Positions 21,428-34,975 of a stretch of 64,000 nucleotides of DNA are shown here, piece after piece; positions within the stretch are counted from its first letter, which is position 1; the number at the start of each line of letters is the position of its first letter. The notes under the pieces were generated by a model that made no database searches, was not told the DNA's origin, and worked only from the letters and a program-made list of their open reading frames with translations. This DNA comes from Prinsepia uniflora (lineage: Eukaryota > Streptophyta > Magnoliopsida > Rosales > Rosaceae): contig CM064863.1 in assembly GCA_032719365.1 (NCBI GenBank), forward strand, positions 63,947,583 through 64,011,582. The letters are read 5' to 3'. The position numbers and the translations under genes are program-made.

Positions 21428-23903
21428 CCCTAGAATGGGTAAACTGTTGACTTTTGTTTCAGGTAGTCAATTGGACTTTGGCCGATGACTATGACGTAGT
21501 TCGGGATGTCACGAGTCCGTAGAAAGGCGGCACGTCTGATTCCGACATATGATGTGAAAGTTATAATGTTCGAAAGTTGAGGGGCATTTTGGTAATTTAG
21601 CCTCAAGGGCATTTTTGTCATTGTTTGCATTGAGATCTGTGCCCAATGACACTTGGCTGCCTTGGTATGGTTGCCTAATCAAATTGGGACACATGTGCCC
21701 TCTCTAGACGTCTATGGAAGCCTCATCTTCCGCCTCAAATGGTTTTAAACGGGTAAGTGTTGAGTGAGAAAAACAAAGTACTCGTGCAACTACCCCTACA
21801 AACCCCCTTGGATCTTCATGCCATGTTTGTGACCGTGAAGGAAGCTGAGAGAATATGATGAGATGGACGTGGTGGTGCTACCACGAGGGTCGTCGTGGAC
21901 GGTGGTCATGAACCGTGAAACACATGAAACCCCGTGAGAAACCCACCCATCCAATCCATTTGATCCTCATCCTTTGAATATGTTTTGTGAACGAAAGATG
22001 GAAAAGGAGGTGAGACGAATGTGGTGGTAACCACGGCAATGCACGACGAAGGTGGTAAGGTGAGATACCCGTGAAGTTTTAGTTTTAATTCAAAAATGGC
22101 AGCTTGTGTTTTTGTGATTGTTATCAACTTGGGTGATTGAATGGTGATGTGAAGGTCCAGAGGAAGTGAGTGGATGTGAAAACACGGCTGGAGGTGGCCG
22201 GAGTCACGAGAACACGAGAGTGGGAGTTTGGTTGTGTGTTCTTCGAAGTGGAAGCTATAATCTCAACCTATTTTCTATGTTTTGATCACATAGAAGGATA
22301 GGAAAAGACTAGACGAGGCTAATGGAAGAAAAAGGTTGAAATTGGACTAAAATTAGACAAGTTATGGCATTGAACCAGTCTGGACCAGTCTGATCAGAGG
22401 TTGAAGACAGTGAACAGTAGGCGAGTGAGGCCCACGCGTAGCCCCTTTAGGCGGCACGTGAAGGCGCGTGGCACAATTTCTGGGGAAGTTTTCAACATGA
22501 CTTTTAATCTATTCGATGTAACGAACATTTTGGGACCAGTTTCCAGTCAATCGGATATCGTTTCGATATGATTCGGGATGTCCGAAGGTCTAAGGGCTAG
22601 TTTAAAAATAGTTAAAAATTTGAGAAAATTACAAGGAATTAGTAGAAGGATATTGAAGTAGTTAGTGACCTTAGAATATGATTGGATAGGTTCAGGAAGT
22701 CCGGTGATAGTGGATTAGCTGGGAAAGCGTAATTGCTCGCGTATCGAGGCAGCGCGAATGGTCTATGAGTGGACCTTGCTTTCTAAATTATGATGCATGC
22801 ATAAATGTTTTTATATGTTTTCTATATATGATTTCTATGACTATTGTTATGATATTGATGATTTATGTTTTGCACGTATTTCGAGATAGTTTCTGTATTT
22901 ATTCGTATTTCGTGATTATGCGTTTATGCTATATTTTGATAATGGATTTGATAGCTTGATTTTGGGATTTGAATTATGAATTGAATTTAATGGTTTATAA
23001 ATGGATTTGGAAAAGTGATTTCGAAAAATGTGATTTCTGGATTTGGATTCGGAAATGGATTTATGGATTGGATTTGATAAAATGGTTTTGGATTGGATTT
23101 GCTGGATCTGGTATTGGGTTTAAAGACTCGGATATGATATGTGACGGGGGCGGGCCCGAAAATGTGATTTGGTTTAAAGACCTGATGAGTTTAATGACTT
23201 GGGAGTTTAAAGACTCGGATATTGTGATTTCCCCTGGAGGCCTATTGAGTTTAAAGACTCTGGAGTTTAAAGACTCAGATATTGTGATTTCCCCCAGCGA
23301 CCTATTGAGTTTAAAGACTTGGATTGATATCGAGGCTTGTTGAGTTTAAAGACTCGAATATATATTGAGTTTAAAGACTTGGATAGATCCACAGGTTCGA
23401 TTGATGGAAATGTGTTTTAAATGGTTTTCGAATTTATGTGAAACAATAATGGTTTTCAAATGGTTTTTAGATGTTTTGGACTGTGGCCCTGATGATTTCT
23501 GGCCTTCATAAACGGTTCTTAGTATCTTGGAAAAGAAATGGTTTTCTAATGCATGCATTAGTTTTACGTGGAGGGTATAAATGTCTTTTCTTATAAAATG
23601 TTTTATGAAGTTATTTTTTATTTTTTTCCACTCAAAGTCTTTTTTGTTTTTCGATACCCTCCAGGTTGTTGATGCGGTGCGGGCTGTTGTTAGTGAGACG
23701 GAGACATCACATACGCGATCCACAGTGATTCTATGCACTCAGGGAAGTCGGAAGGTGTATTTGGACGACATTGACTTGGGTATCCCTTGTCTGGCTTACG
23801 TGTTCCATGGAGGTTAAATAGGTTTAGCCTTCATGTCACATGTGAGTTAGACGGGAGCATGACTTATCCCTTAATCCCGGGGGATTGGGGGTGGGTCGTG
23901 TCA
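21428..23903 (+). mobile_element. LTR2, lacking its first about 145 bp
   Basis: Collinear with LTR3 (27360-29904) from ccctagaatggg at 21428 (27506 in LTR3) to the end GGGTCGTGTCA at 23903. It acts as the 5' LTR of the first internal region: the primer site follows after three bases. LTR3 has lost two short stretches that LTR2 keeps (the cgcgtggcacaatttctgg region at 22466 and the gttaaaaatttgagaaaatt region at 22610). GAGTTTAAAGACTC units lie at 23106-23395. Confidence 0.8.
23106..23395 (+). repeat. GAGTTTAAAGACTC short tandem units in LTR2
   Basis: At least nine copies of gtttaaagact in 290 bases, with inter-unit text gattgtgatttcccc that also recurs. Each unit is nearly palindromic around TTTAAA. 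Matching arrays lie in LTR3 (29105-29340) and LTR4 (34210-34430). Confidence 0.8.
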
Positions 23904-23906
23904 ATT

Positions 23907-23918
23907 TGGTATCAGAGC
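23907..23918 (+). promoter_or_regulatory. Primer binding site (initiator Met tRNA type)
   Basis: TGGTATCAGAGC, three bases after the LTR2 end. This is the standard plant LTR-retrotransposon site complementary to the 3' end of initiator methionine tRNA. Confidence 0.9.
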
Positions 23919-26900
23919 GCGGTTAGTGTGCTCTACGTGAGGTTATGGCTTCCAGAGTGGTTGGTTCATCGACTTGTGTGTTGTGATGTTGCTGTGGATG
24001 TGATGTCTCAACGCAGAACAGCCCGTTATCAACCTGGACACTAGAGTGATAGTACTTTAGTTAGTGGCTTAGTTAGTGGCGAGATCACCAGCGACTGGGT
24101 GCTGGTCGCCCTATACGCGATATGGATATGATGTATGCCAGCTTAGGGCCAGAGAGGCTAGCGTGTTTGGAGCTAGTTATGAACGATAGTTGGTTGGACC
24201 TTAGGGTCGGATGTGTGCCAGAGTGGTTAACCTAGATGGTAACTAGTTGAGTTAGATACGATCGAAGGTTGGCTAGTTGGCCTATTGTGCTGGGTGGCGA
24301 TCGGATGGTGATAGTATGGAAGTGTGACTAGTGCTTGGTCAGATTACTAGATTGGATTTGTACGACTAAAAGTAGCCGGATTCCTCGAATTATGGGGGTA
24401 AAGGAACCCGATACAGGACGAGTTGAGGAATCCTCCTTAGCGACGATTGTTGATTTGAGGAGCGTGACGACTGTGTATACATTGAGATAATGGATGTTCT
24501 TAGTCCGGTAGGATGACCCGAGTAGTGAGGTCTGTTGACCCTAGGTTTCCCTAGACGAGACCATGGTGCATTGAGTTGCCCAGAGGTATGGAATATGAGG
24601 GAGGTAAGGTTTTCTCCCGATCCGAGCCACATCTCAGTATGAGCAAAGAATCGGAGTTAGTGTGCTGTGAGCACTCTAGAGGAGATGATGTGCCACGAGC
24701 TGGAATGCTTGTGAATGGTAGGATGCGCACATCGCGAGTTGAGATTGCGACCAGTCGTGTGGTCCATACCATACCACTAACCGAGCTGGAATATTCGTTG
24801 ACCATTGGTAGGTCATGTTTCAGTACGATTGGTCATGATGGTTGTGGTTTGATGAGAGTAGCGCAACAGGAGCGCAGTGAACCTATGCCTTGTTTTGGAT
24901 CGGGCTAGGTTGGTATGGTCGGGTTGACCATGAGTGAGATTGGTTTCCATGAACACCTCGGAATGTGATGAATGAGTCAGCATATGTTGGATGTGTCGGA
25001 GTGTGTTGGGATGTGTTGGCATATGCCGAGGCTAGTACGTGGTGATTCCAAGGATAGTGACTGCGGAGTCCGAGGTTAGTGATTGATGGTTGACAATCCC
25101 GAGAGTTGGTGACTTGTCCTTTAGTGAGGCTCGGGAGTTGAACCTCAGAAAGGGTGATAAGTGATGATTGACATCCTGTTGGATGTACACATATGGTAGT
25201 AACCGACAGGCGAGTTGGTCGATGATTTGGATTGTTTACGAACACGAGAAGGTTGTCCGGGTGAGTTGCGGATCTCCTAAGTCCAGTAGAGGAGTTGGCG
25301 TTCGGCTGGTTAGTCCAGTGGTGGTATATTTGTTGAGGATGAAGTCCTATGGTTGGAAAAGATGGATACACTTCCAACATGGTTGGAATCGCAGAATCAG
25401 GAAGTGACAAGATTGAGACAATGAGAAGTTGTGTTTGGTTCTGAATTGGTGCTAGATGTTGAGTATTGAGTGATGGATACTCTGGAATTGGTAATGGAGA
25501 CTCATTGTGAAGGAACTTCAGAAATTGTGAATCCCTCTTGATTGTGGACAAATGTGGATGCGTTAAGGAGCAGAGAGTGCTTGGTGACGTGGCGTCACTA
25601 ACGTTTGGTATGTGCGGTGAGTATATTGGGATTGTGTTTAATTTGGATTGATGCAGGATGAATTTTGGTGTCATGGTTATGGATCATTGTGAGTTCTGTA
25701 GCATGATGACGAAAGGAGGATGATAAGGAAAGATAAGAAGGAGTGACTATAACTGATCGATATAAGGTAAGAGAAGAGAACCCAGAGTCTAGATGTGTCT
25801 CTAGGTGTGTTGTATTCTTGAGCGATCTGATCAAATGTTGTGGTCTGATCATTTTTGGGAATTGCATGAAATGTGCGGTGGTTGTAAATGGGTTCAAGAT
25901 GGTGTAATACCTTAAGGACGCTAAGTGGGCTCTACTTAGGAGCTAGTGGATCAGGATTGGATAGCTTATGGATCAGGATTGCGTTATTGTGGATCAGAAG
26001 AATCGTATGCAAGTTAGAGCTTGGACATTTTAGTAGGATTACAAGACAGAAGTTGGATATGTGGATGATGAGTGTGGTATGTTTTGCATACGTAAGAGTA
26101 TATGGTTTTAGCGACAGTGATGGGTCTTCTTTGTACATGTAAGTGAGATATGATTGGTTAGATGTTTTGGATGTTGGTCTGGAGACCCAAGAGGCCAGGA
26201 GATTTGGATAGACTCGAAGTTGACATACTTCGGAATATGTGGTTGGGCCTAGAGTATTCATCGGTCTAATGTTGGAATTTAAAATTGAATCGTGATTGAC
26301 GCGTAGCCATGTTGTACACAGTGTGGGTATGAGGATGTTGTGTGTGCCTCGGGGATACACTGTGATGGTTGGAGGATGCACTATGATGTTGGATGGAATA
26401 GGGATACATCGTGGTGTTCATAGATATATTAGTGATCGGCTAAGACCGATGTGATTAGTGGACATACCGTGGTATGTCGTTGGAAGTGCTTGATGATATA
26501 ATGTACGATGGACATGATTGAGGTATTCTAAAATATCTCTGTTTGATTAATAATTTTGTAGGGTTTTTGTTGCATGTGATTGGTGTATGTAATTGAAATG
26601 TGTGCGTAGTGGTTATTTAGTGGTCGGAACCATTCATATACGATTGGACGTGCATCGTGATGGTCTGGTAGACGTGTTAATGATTGGTTTAAGTGCCGAG
26701 GTATGTTGTTGGTTGTATTGATTATTGGGGTAAGTCTGAGATGATTGATTGACTAAGCATGTGGCCTGGATTAGTGTGATCCAGCGTGATCTTGTTGATT
26801 GATGTAGGGTTCAGTGATGGTATGTGAGCTGGATGCTCTGAGCCATGCTTGGCTAATGGGACCCGGACCCTGAGATGTGTGATCACGGTTTGACAGTATG

Positions 26901-27347
26901 TGATAGGGTCCACATGCAGACATGTAGTGTGAGACGTGGATGGTGTTCCCACCAGTTTATTGTGTTGGTGGTTAGTGGAACCACCGGTGAGGTGATTTGT
27001 GGAGTTGTTGGTGTGAGCGCGTACGTTGAGTTGAGATTGATGTGACTGGTAACAGTGGTGTTGTGATGCACCTGGTGATGGTTGACCCGAGAGTGTCGGC
27101 TGGTGTGATGTAAAAGGTACCTCGGGAAGGTGGTAAACATGAATGAGAGATGTGTTAAACCTCGGTGAGAGTGAGACGATCGACAGATGGACTGGAAGTT
27201 GGTATGCGTTGGTTCGCGTGGCAGAGATACGATGACAGTTGTGGTTATGGTTTGAAGAAGTGCATCTGGCTCAAGTGTGAGATAAGTTAGATTCCCCCAG
27301 TTAGTTATGGACATACGCTATTCTGAATTTCGAGGACGAAATTCTTT

Positions 27348-27358
27348 AAGGGGGAAGA
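27348..27358 (+). promoter_or_regulatory. Polypurine tract before LTR3
   Basis: AAGGGGGAAGA directly ahead of the LTR start TGTAACGACCCG. It would prime plus-strand synthesis. The preceding tcgaggacgaaattcttt is the conserved 3' end of gypsy pol seen also at 35786-35804. Confidence 0.8.
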
Positions 27359-27359
27359 T

Positions 27360-29904
27360 TGTAACGACCCGTCCTAGATTTCGGGATTAGATTATTAATT
27401 AATGAAGGATTAGTGAATTTATCGATGATTAGTTGAGTGATTTCGGACGGATAGTGCAAAATGACTGAGTGATTTCGGACGGACGGTGCGAAATGACCTT
27501 TTTGCCCCTAGAATGGGCAAACTGTTGACTTTCGTTTCTGGAGGTCAAATGGATTTTGGTTTATGACTGTGACGTAGTTCGGGATGTCACGAGTCCGTAG
27601 ACAGACGACACGTTCAATTCCAACATATGATGCGAAGGTTATGATGTTCGGAAGTTGAGGGGCATTTTGGTAATTTAGCCTCAATGGCATTTTTGTCATT
27701 GTTTGCATTGAGATTTGTGCCAAGTGACACTTGGCTGCCTTGGGATGGTTGCCTAATCAGATTGGGACACTTGTCCCCTCTCTAGACGTCTGTGGAAGCC
27801 TCATCTTCCGCCTCAAATTGTTTTAAACGGGTAGGTGTTGAGTGAGAAATACAGAGTACCCATGCAATTACCCCCACAAACCCCTTTTGATCTTCATGCC
27901 ATGTTTGTGGCCGTGAAGGAAGCTGAGAGAAGATGATGAGATGAACGTGGTGGTGCTACCACAAGGGCCGGCGTGGGCGGTGGTCATGAACTGTGAAACA
28001 CCTGCAACCCCGTAAGAAACCCACCCATCCAATCCCTTTTATCCTTATCCTTTGGATATGTTTTGTGAATGAAAGATGGAAAAGAAGGTGAGACGAATGT
28101 GGTGGTAACCACGGCAGTGCTTGACGACGGTGGTAAGGTGAGGTTCCCGTGAAGTTTTAGTTTGAATTCAAAAATGGCAGCTTGTGTTTTAGTGATTGTT
28201 AATCAACTTGTGTGATTGAATGGTGATGTGAAGGTCCAGAGGAAGTGAGAGGACGTGAAAACACGGCTGGAGGTGGCCGGATTCGGGAGAACACGATGGT
28301 GGGAGTTTGGTTGTGTGTTCTTCGAAGTGGAAGCTATAATCTCGACCTATTTTCAATGTTTTGATCACATAGAAGGATAGGAAAAGACTAGACGAGGCTA
28401 ATGCAAGAAAAAGGGTTGAAATCGGACTAAAATTGGACAAGTTATGGCGTTGAACCGTGAATGCCGGTTTGGTTGGATCGGGCCGGTCTGAACCGGTCTG
28501 GACCGGTCTGATAAGAGGTTGAAGACAGTGCACAGTAAGCGAGTAATGCCTATGCGCAGCCCCTTTGGGCGACGTAACGAACATTTTGGGACCAGTTTCG
28601 AGTCGATATGAATTGATTTGGACATGTTTAGGAAGTCCGATGATAGTTGATTAGCCAGGAAAAAGTAATTGCACGCGTATCGAGGTAGTGCGAATGGTCT
28701 GTGATTGGACCTTACTTTCTAAATTATGATGCATGCATAAATGTTTTATATGTTTTCAATATATGATTTGTATGATGATGGTTGTGATATTGATAATTTA
28801 TGTTTTGCACGTATTTCAAGATGGTTTCTGTATTTATACGTATTTCGTGATTATGCTTTTATGCTATATTTTGATAATGAATTTGATAGCATGATTTTGG
28901 GATTTGAATTATGAATTGATTTTAATGGTTTATAAATGGATTTGGAAAAGTGATTTCGAAAAATGTGATTTCTGGATTTGGATTCGAAATGATGAGTCTG
29001 GATTCGGACGTATTTAGAATGACGATTTCGGATTCGGATTCGGAAATGGATTTATGGATTGGATTTGATAAAATGGTTTTGGATTGGATTTGTTGGATCT
29101 GGTATCGGGTTTAAAGACCCGGATATGATATGTGACGAGGGCAGGCCCGGATATGTGATTTGGGTTTAAAGACCTGATGAGTTTAAAGACTCGGGAGTTT
29201 AAAGACTCGGATATTGTGATTTCCCCGGAGGCCTATTGAGTTTAAAGACTCAGGAGTTTAAAGACTCAAATTGATATTGAGGCCTGTTGAGTTTAAAGAC
29301 TCGGATATATATTGAGTTTAAAGACTCGGATAGATCCAACAGGTTCGATTGATGGAAATGTGTTTTAAATGGTTTTCGGATTTATGTGAAACAATAATGG
29401 TTTTCAAATGGTTTTTAGATGTTTTGGGCTGTGGCCCGGATGATTTGGATTTTGTGGATTTTTGGGCTGAGGCCCGCGGTTTGATAAAGGAAATGATTTC
29501 TGGTTTTCATAAACGGTTTTCAGTATCTTGGAAAAGAAATGGTTTTCGAATGCATGCATTAGTTTTACGTTCAGGCTATAAATGTCTTTTCTTATAAAAT
29601 ATTTTCTGAACTTAATATTTATTTTTGTCCACTCAAAGTCTTTTTTGTTTTTTGATACCCTCTAGGTTGTTGATACGATGCGGGCTGTTGTTAGTGAGAC
29701 GGAGACATCACACGCGCGATCCACAGTGATTCTATGCACTCTGGGAAGTCGGAAGTTGTATTTGGACGACGTTGACTTAGGTATCCCTTGTCTGGTTTAC
29801 GTGTTCCATGGAGGTTAAATAGGTTTAGCCTTCGTGTCGCACGTGGGTAAGACGAGAGCATGACTTATCCTTTAATCTCGGGGGATTGCGGGTGGGTCGT
29901 ATCA
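27360..29904 (+). mobile_element. LTR3
   Basis: Complete 2545-bp LTR from TGTAACGACCCGTCC to GGGTCGTATCA. It is at once the 3' LTR of internal region 1 (polypurine tract before it) and the 5' LTR of internal region 2 (primer site after it), the shape produced by LTR-LTR recombination. It is close to LTR2 apart from several small deletions and one small gain near 28985-29035. Confidence 0.85.
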
Positions 29905-29907
29905 ATT

Positions 29908-29919
29908 TGGTATCAGAGC
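29908..29919 (+). promoter_or_regulatory. Primer binding site after LTR3
   Basis: TGGTATCAGAGC three bases after the LTR3 end, as after LTR2. Confidence 0.9.
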
Positions 29920-32046
29920 GCGATTAGTGCGCTCTACGTGACGTTATGGATTCCAGAGTAGTTGGTTCGTTGGCTTGTGTGTTGTGATGTTACTGTGGAT
30001 GTGATGTCTCAATGTAGAACAGCCCGTTATCAACCTGGACGCTAGAGTGATAGTACGTTAGTTAGTGGCTTAGTTAGTGGTGAGATCACTAGCGACTGGG
30101 TGCTGTTCACCCGATAGGCGATATGGGTATGATGTATGCCGGCTTAGGGCTGAAGAGGTTACCGTGTTTGGAGCTAGTTATGAACGATAGTTGATTGGAC
30201 CTTAGGATCGGATGTGTGCTAGAGTGGTTAACCTAGATGGTAACTAGTTGAGTTAGATACGATCGATGGTTGGCTAGTTGGCCTATTAGGCCCGATGGCG
30301 ATCGGATGGCAATAGTATGGAATTGTGACTAGTGGTTGGTCAGATTACTAGAATGGATTTGTACGACTAAGAGTAGCTGGATTCCTCGAATTGAGGGGGT
30401 AAGGGAACCCGATACAAGATGAGTTGAGGAATCCTCCCTAGCGACGATTGTTGATTTGATGAGTGTGATAACTATGTATACATTGAGATAGTGGATGTTC
30501 TTAGTCAGGTAGCACGACCCGAGTAGTGAGGTCTATTGACCCTAGGTTTCCCTAGATGAGACCATGGTCTTTGGGGAGCTAACGATAATTCTCCGAGACT
30601 TAAGTGGCAGCTGGATGAGTCTGGTAGTAGTTAAGCAGGATAGGGAGGATCCCGAATGGCTCAGTGAGTTAGATTTTTCTTGGGTTACCGAAGGGTACGG
30701 GATACCTGGTTTGGTGACAGGTTTCCCTAGTGGTGGTGAGACTTGAGGTACGAGGGTGTGCTCTGGAGTTGAACCTATAAGTTTCGGAATGGGAGAATCA
30801 GGTAGTTCCATCAATACCTTTTGGATGTGCATAAATGGTATAAAAAAGAAAGGCAAGGTTTAACTTTGAGTTGGATTGATTCCAGGACACACAGATTGAT
30901 GTCTGGGAGAGTTACAGCCTCCAGGCCGAGAGGGTACAATAGAGTTGAGGACTCGAGAGTATAGTGGTAGGACTTCACGCTTAGTTGGCTAATGTCACTA
31001 GTAAGAGACCAGTGCTCTTTTCGATGAGACTTCGGGAGTTGGTTTCAATTAGAATAAATGCACATCTCCTTCTGCTAATAAAAATACTTCCTTCTCTAGT
31101 GAACTTCTCGCCCCTTTTACAAGTATAAGTTGGCCAAGGTTAGGCTGAAGGGAGAATGATTTGAACACGATAAGATCACTACAGTAGTTATCAACATATG
31201 TTATTGGTTGGTGAATGAGACTTCTCATTTTTTGTTTCTGTGCTAGTGGCCTAGTTGCAATTCCTTTTGGTGTCGGAATGTCAGGACAGGTAGTGGGCTT
31301 AGTTTGAAGGAGTTGAGGAGCAGAGGGTGCTTGGTGCCACCTAATATGGTGAGTGTAGTAGGATTGGTATATACACTCACGTAGGATGAATTTTGATGTC
31401 ATCATCTTTGCTTATCCTAAAGTGGGACATTATCATGGGCTAAGTAAAAGAAATCCTCAGTTTCGGGAGTAAGTGGTGACAAGTTCTATAGCTTTCGTGT
31501 TGGGATCGCAGGAATGTTGTTATAGGAGAATACAAGACAAAGGTTAGATATAAGAATGAGTACTTATATTGGATTCGCTCAGGCTGGATGAGTGTCAGTG
31601 ATTGTCTGGTGGAGGCTATCTCTGTGTTTGCTGTAGGTTGATGGGATTGATTCCCTTTCGAAGTTATTCTGGTATGCGATTTTAGTGGAATGAGTAGAAT
31701 GTTGACTACTGCTCTCAGTCAGTTATGCTGTATGTTAGTGGTAGTTTACCAACCCCGTGGTAAAGGTGAATGGATTGACAAATAAGGCGATACGTCAAGT
31801 ATTAATTAGGAAGCTATGAATAGTTGATGGCTGGAATAGGATTGTGTGAATGGTCGAATGACCGTGAGGACTCTGGGACAATTGGAATTAGTACGGGATT
31901 GTCGGAGTGAAAACCGGGTAAACAGGCTCCAAAGTTGAATCATGATTGGCTGGGAGCCACGTGGTGCGCGGATTAGATATGAGGTTGTTATAGTGCGTAG
32001 ACTGGTTTGTGGTTGTATTTTGTGTGCGCCCATGAGCAAGACACGT

Positions 32047-34975
32047 TGTAACGACCCGTCCCGGGAGTTGGGATTAGTGAAGTGATTAGTAACAGATTAG
32101 TGAGCCTAATCGGTGTTTAGTTGGTTACTTTTGGACTTTGGGCGTAGAATGACGATTTTGCCCCTAAACGGACAAAATGTTGACTTTGTGTTCGGGCGGT
32201 CAATTGGGTATTGATTGATGACAGTGACGTAGTTTGGGGCGTCACGAGTCCGTAGACAGGCGGCACGCCCGATTCCGACATCCGAGGAGGAAGTTATGAT
32301 GTTCGGAAGGTCGAGGGCATTTTCGTAACTTGGTCAAAATAGGGGAAAAAGTTGATTATTCGTACGATAGGGTTTTTACACGTAGACCTAGGACCTTTAG
32401 GTAGACGTCGTCCTGAGTTCAATGACAGGCGGCATGCCTTCATCGGACATTGGACGAGTGAGATACGAGTCTAGAACAACGAAGGGGAAAATGGTAATTT
32501 TTGACTTACAAGGGGCATTTTGGTCTTTTTGGTGCATTGGGATTTATGCAAAGCAGATTGGGACAAGTGTAGAGGTGCAAGTGGATATTTTGGAATTAGG
32601 CCATGGGATGGAGGACACGTGGGGTGTGTGTAGTGGGTTCTAGGGTGCACGGTTCAAGTATTTGGGATCTGTGTGTATGCATCGTGTTCGTTCGAAGAGA
32701 GAAAAACAGAGGGTGAGACCGTGAGAGGAATTGATCGATTTAAGTGTGTATTTGTGTGTTCTGTTGATCGAGTGAGTGAGCAGAGGCTAAGTGGAAGGCT
32801 AGGGAGTATTCTGGGAAGGTGGTGAGCGTGTGAGAGACGGGGACTGTGAGGAAAACTTGAGAGTGTGAGGGGTGAGTTCTCAGGGAAAATAGAGAGGGAA
32901 TGTGGTGGTGGTGCTGCCGTGTTTGATCAATCGAGGCTGGTGGTGGTGTCCAGAAGACGGAGGAGGACTAGAGGACTCGTGTAGGCACGGTGGAGCTCAC
33001 GGCGGCGGCCTGAGCGCAGGTAATTTCCCCAATCCTTTTCGATGCTATGTTTTTCCGTTAATTTCAAACGATTCGTCGGGAAGCTAGGGGCTGAGTCGAG
33101 GTGTCTCGTAGGTCCTAATCGACTCATTAGGTCCTTAGGAACCTTTTGGTGATGAAGCCGTGATGGGGGATTGTACGGGTGGCTGGATTGTGAAACAGGG
33201 GCTTACGGGTGGTTTCTGTTTCGAGTTGGGGAGGTGAGTTGTAGGTTGTGTTGTCATGTTTGGTTGAGGGGAATAGGTTGTTGGGTTGAGGACGAAGAGA
33301 ATGGTGGAAGGAGGGGCAAAAATGGTGGACGGACGGCAGAGAACCGGCCACGCCGGTCCGGAACAGTGCACGGTTTCGAGGTTGAAGATGAACAGTGTTT
33401 CTGTTCAGGCGCGTGAGGCCCACGCGCAGCCACTTTGGGCGGTGCGTGGGGGCGCGTGGGGCGTTTTCTGGGGAAACTTCCAACTAGGTTTCTGGTCTAG
33501 ATGTTATAACGAATCTTTTGGGATAGGTTTCGGGTTAATCGGACGTCGATTCGAGTTAGTTCTGCGGGATCGAAGGTTTAGGGTCTCGGTTCGTTACGTT
33601 TAGAACCCGGGGAATTTCGTGGGGAATTAGGAGAACCTTGGTGGACGTGTTACTGACATATTTTGGTGCCTTGTGACAGGTTCGGGAATCCCCGAGGCGG
33701 ACGAGGAACGTAAAAGATTTTCGGGACGCGAGTGACGTGCCCGGTAACTATGAGTGGACCCCTTCTCTTTAATTGAGCATGCATAACTGTTTTTCTTTAA
33801 TTGTTTTATGATTTTACATGTGATTTCATGATTATCGAATATGTTATAACTATTTTATATAATTGCACGTTTTACGAGAAAGCTACAGTTTTCAGCACGT
33901 TTTACGAGGAAGCTTTGATTTCTGATTTCGATGCCATGATTTTCGGATTTCAAACGATAAGTGATTTTCAATGATTATAAGTGGATTTTGATACATGATT
34001 TGATGATCAGGGGTTTTCGGTTTTGAAATTGGATTTCGGAAGGCGGAATTTGGTTTTAGAGTTGAAAAGTGGATTTCCGGATTTGGGTTTGGAATGACGG
34101 TTCTGGATGCCGGAAGGGTTTCGGGCCAGTGGTTTCGGATTCAGGTTTGGATATGGATTTAGAAATGGTTTTCAAATGGTTTTGGATTGGATTTGCTGGA
34201 TCTGGTTATTGGGTTTAAAGATCCGGATTATGAGTGACGGGGGACGGGCCCGAATTGGGTTTAAAGACCCGGATTGAGTTTAAAGCCTCGGGAGTTTAAA
34301 GACTCGGATATATTGATATTTCCTCCGTAGGCCTGTTGAGTTTAAAAACTCGGGAGTTTAAAGTCTCGGATTATATTGAGGCCTGGATTGAGTTTAAAGA
34401 CTCGGGAGTTTAAAGACTCGGATAGGTCCAGCAGGTTTGATCGGATAATGATGACTTGGATTTATGTTTTATCGTACTGTTTTCATGATGCCTATTTTGT
34501 GACTTATAAATGTTTTTATGATGATTACTATATGTTTTATAGCTATGTTTACTTAATGGGTTATGCATGCGTGTTTTCAAAACGAAGGGCCAAACCCTGG
34601 TTTGTTTATAAAATAGTTTTCGAAACTTTCATTCTTCTGGTCCACTCACACTTTCTGTTTTTAATTGCCCTCCAGGTCATGAAGCTAGTGCGGGGGTTGA
34701 CGTTGAGGCAGCGTCGGAGGCATAGGGTACTCGAGAGTTTTCCCGGAGTGGTTTCATTTTACCATTGTGCGTGTATTCTGTGTATCGGTTTTGTTTTACT
34801 TTGTTTTTGGTACTATGCTCTGTATAATTGTTGACTTTGGATGTTTTAAATTCTCATGTGTCTGACAATGTAATTTGTGGTTTTCGTGAGGTCATTTCGG
34901 TATTTCTTTTTGGGTTGTTAGACGGGAGCAGGATTTACCTCGATTTTCGGGGTGGAATCGGGGTGGGTCCTGTCA
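32047..34975 (+). mobile_element. LTR4, probable solo LTR
   Basis: A 2929-bp LTR from TGTAACGACCCGTCCC to GGGTCCTGTCA. The 5-bp flanks are cacgt (32042-32046) and ctcgt (34976-34980), one mismatch apart. No primer site follows and no polypurine tract precedes it; instead the internal region 2 sequence continues on both sides in the order seen in internal region 1. So it is an older solo LTR inserted there. It carries GAGTTTAAAGACTC units at 34210-34430. Confidence 0.75.

Larger units (their letters stand above)
23904..27359 (+). mobile_element. Internal region 1, non-coding (LARD-like)
   Basis: About 3.46 kb between LTR2 and LTR3. After the primer site there is a short gypsy-gag-like start (MSQRRTARYQPGH at 24005, then a stop), but no capsid, protease, RT or integrase can be found; plus-strand frames are full of stops. 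The far end retains the typical gypsy 3' text (aatttcgaggacgaaattc) and a polypurine tract (27348-27358). The size, the intact priming signals and the lack of pol fit a LARD, which would depend on enzymes of a related autonomous gypsy. The 263-residue frame on the opposite strand (24883-25674) has no recognisable domain. Confidence 0.7.

Noticed and set aside
23106..23395. CRISPR-like regular repeats
   Set aside because: Units are short (14-18 bp), spacers are irregular and themselves repeated, and the context is a plant LTR.
24883..25674. 263-residue open frame on the minus strand, the longest in the window
   Set aside because: It lies antisense in the non-coding LARD internal region, is low in complexity (Ser/Thr/Pro/His-rich), has no recognisable domain, and is not kept in the homologous part of internal region 2.
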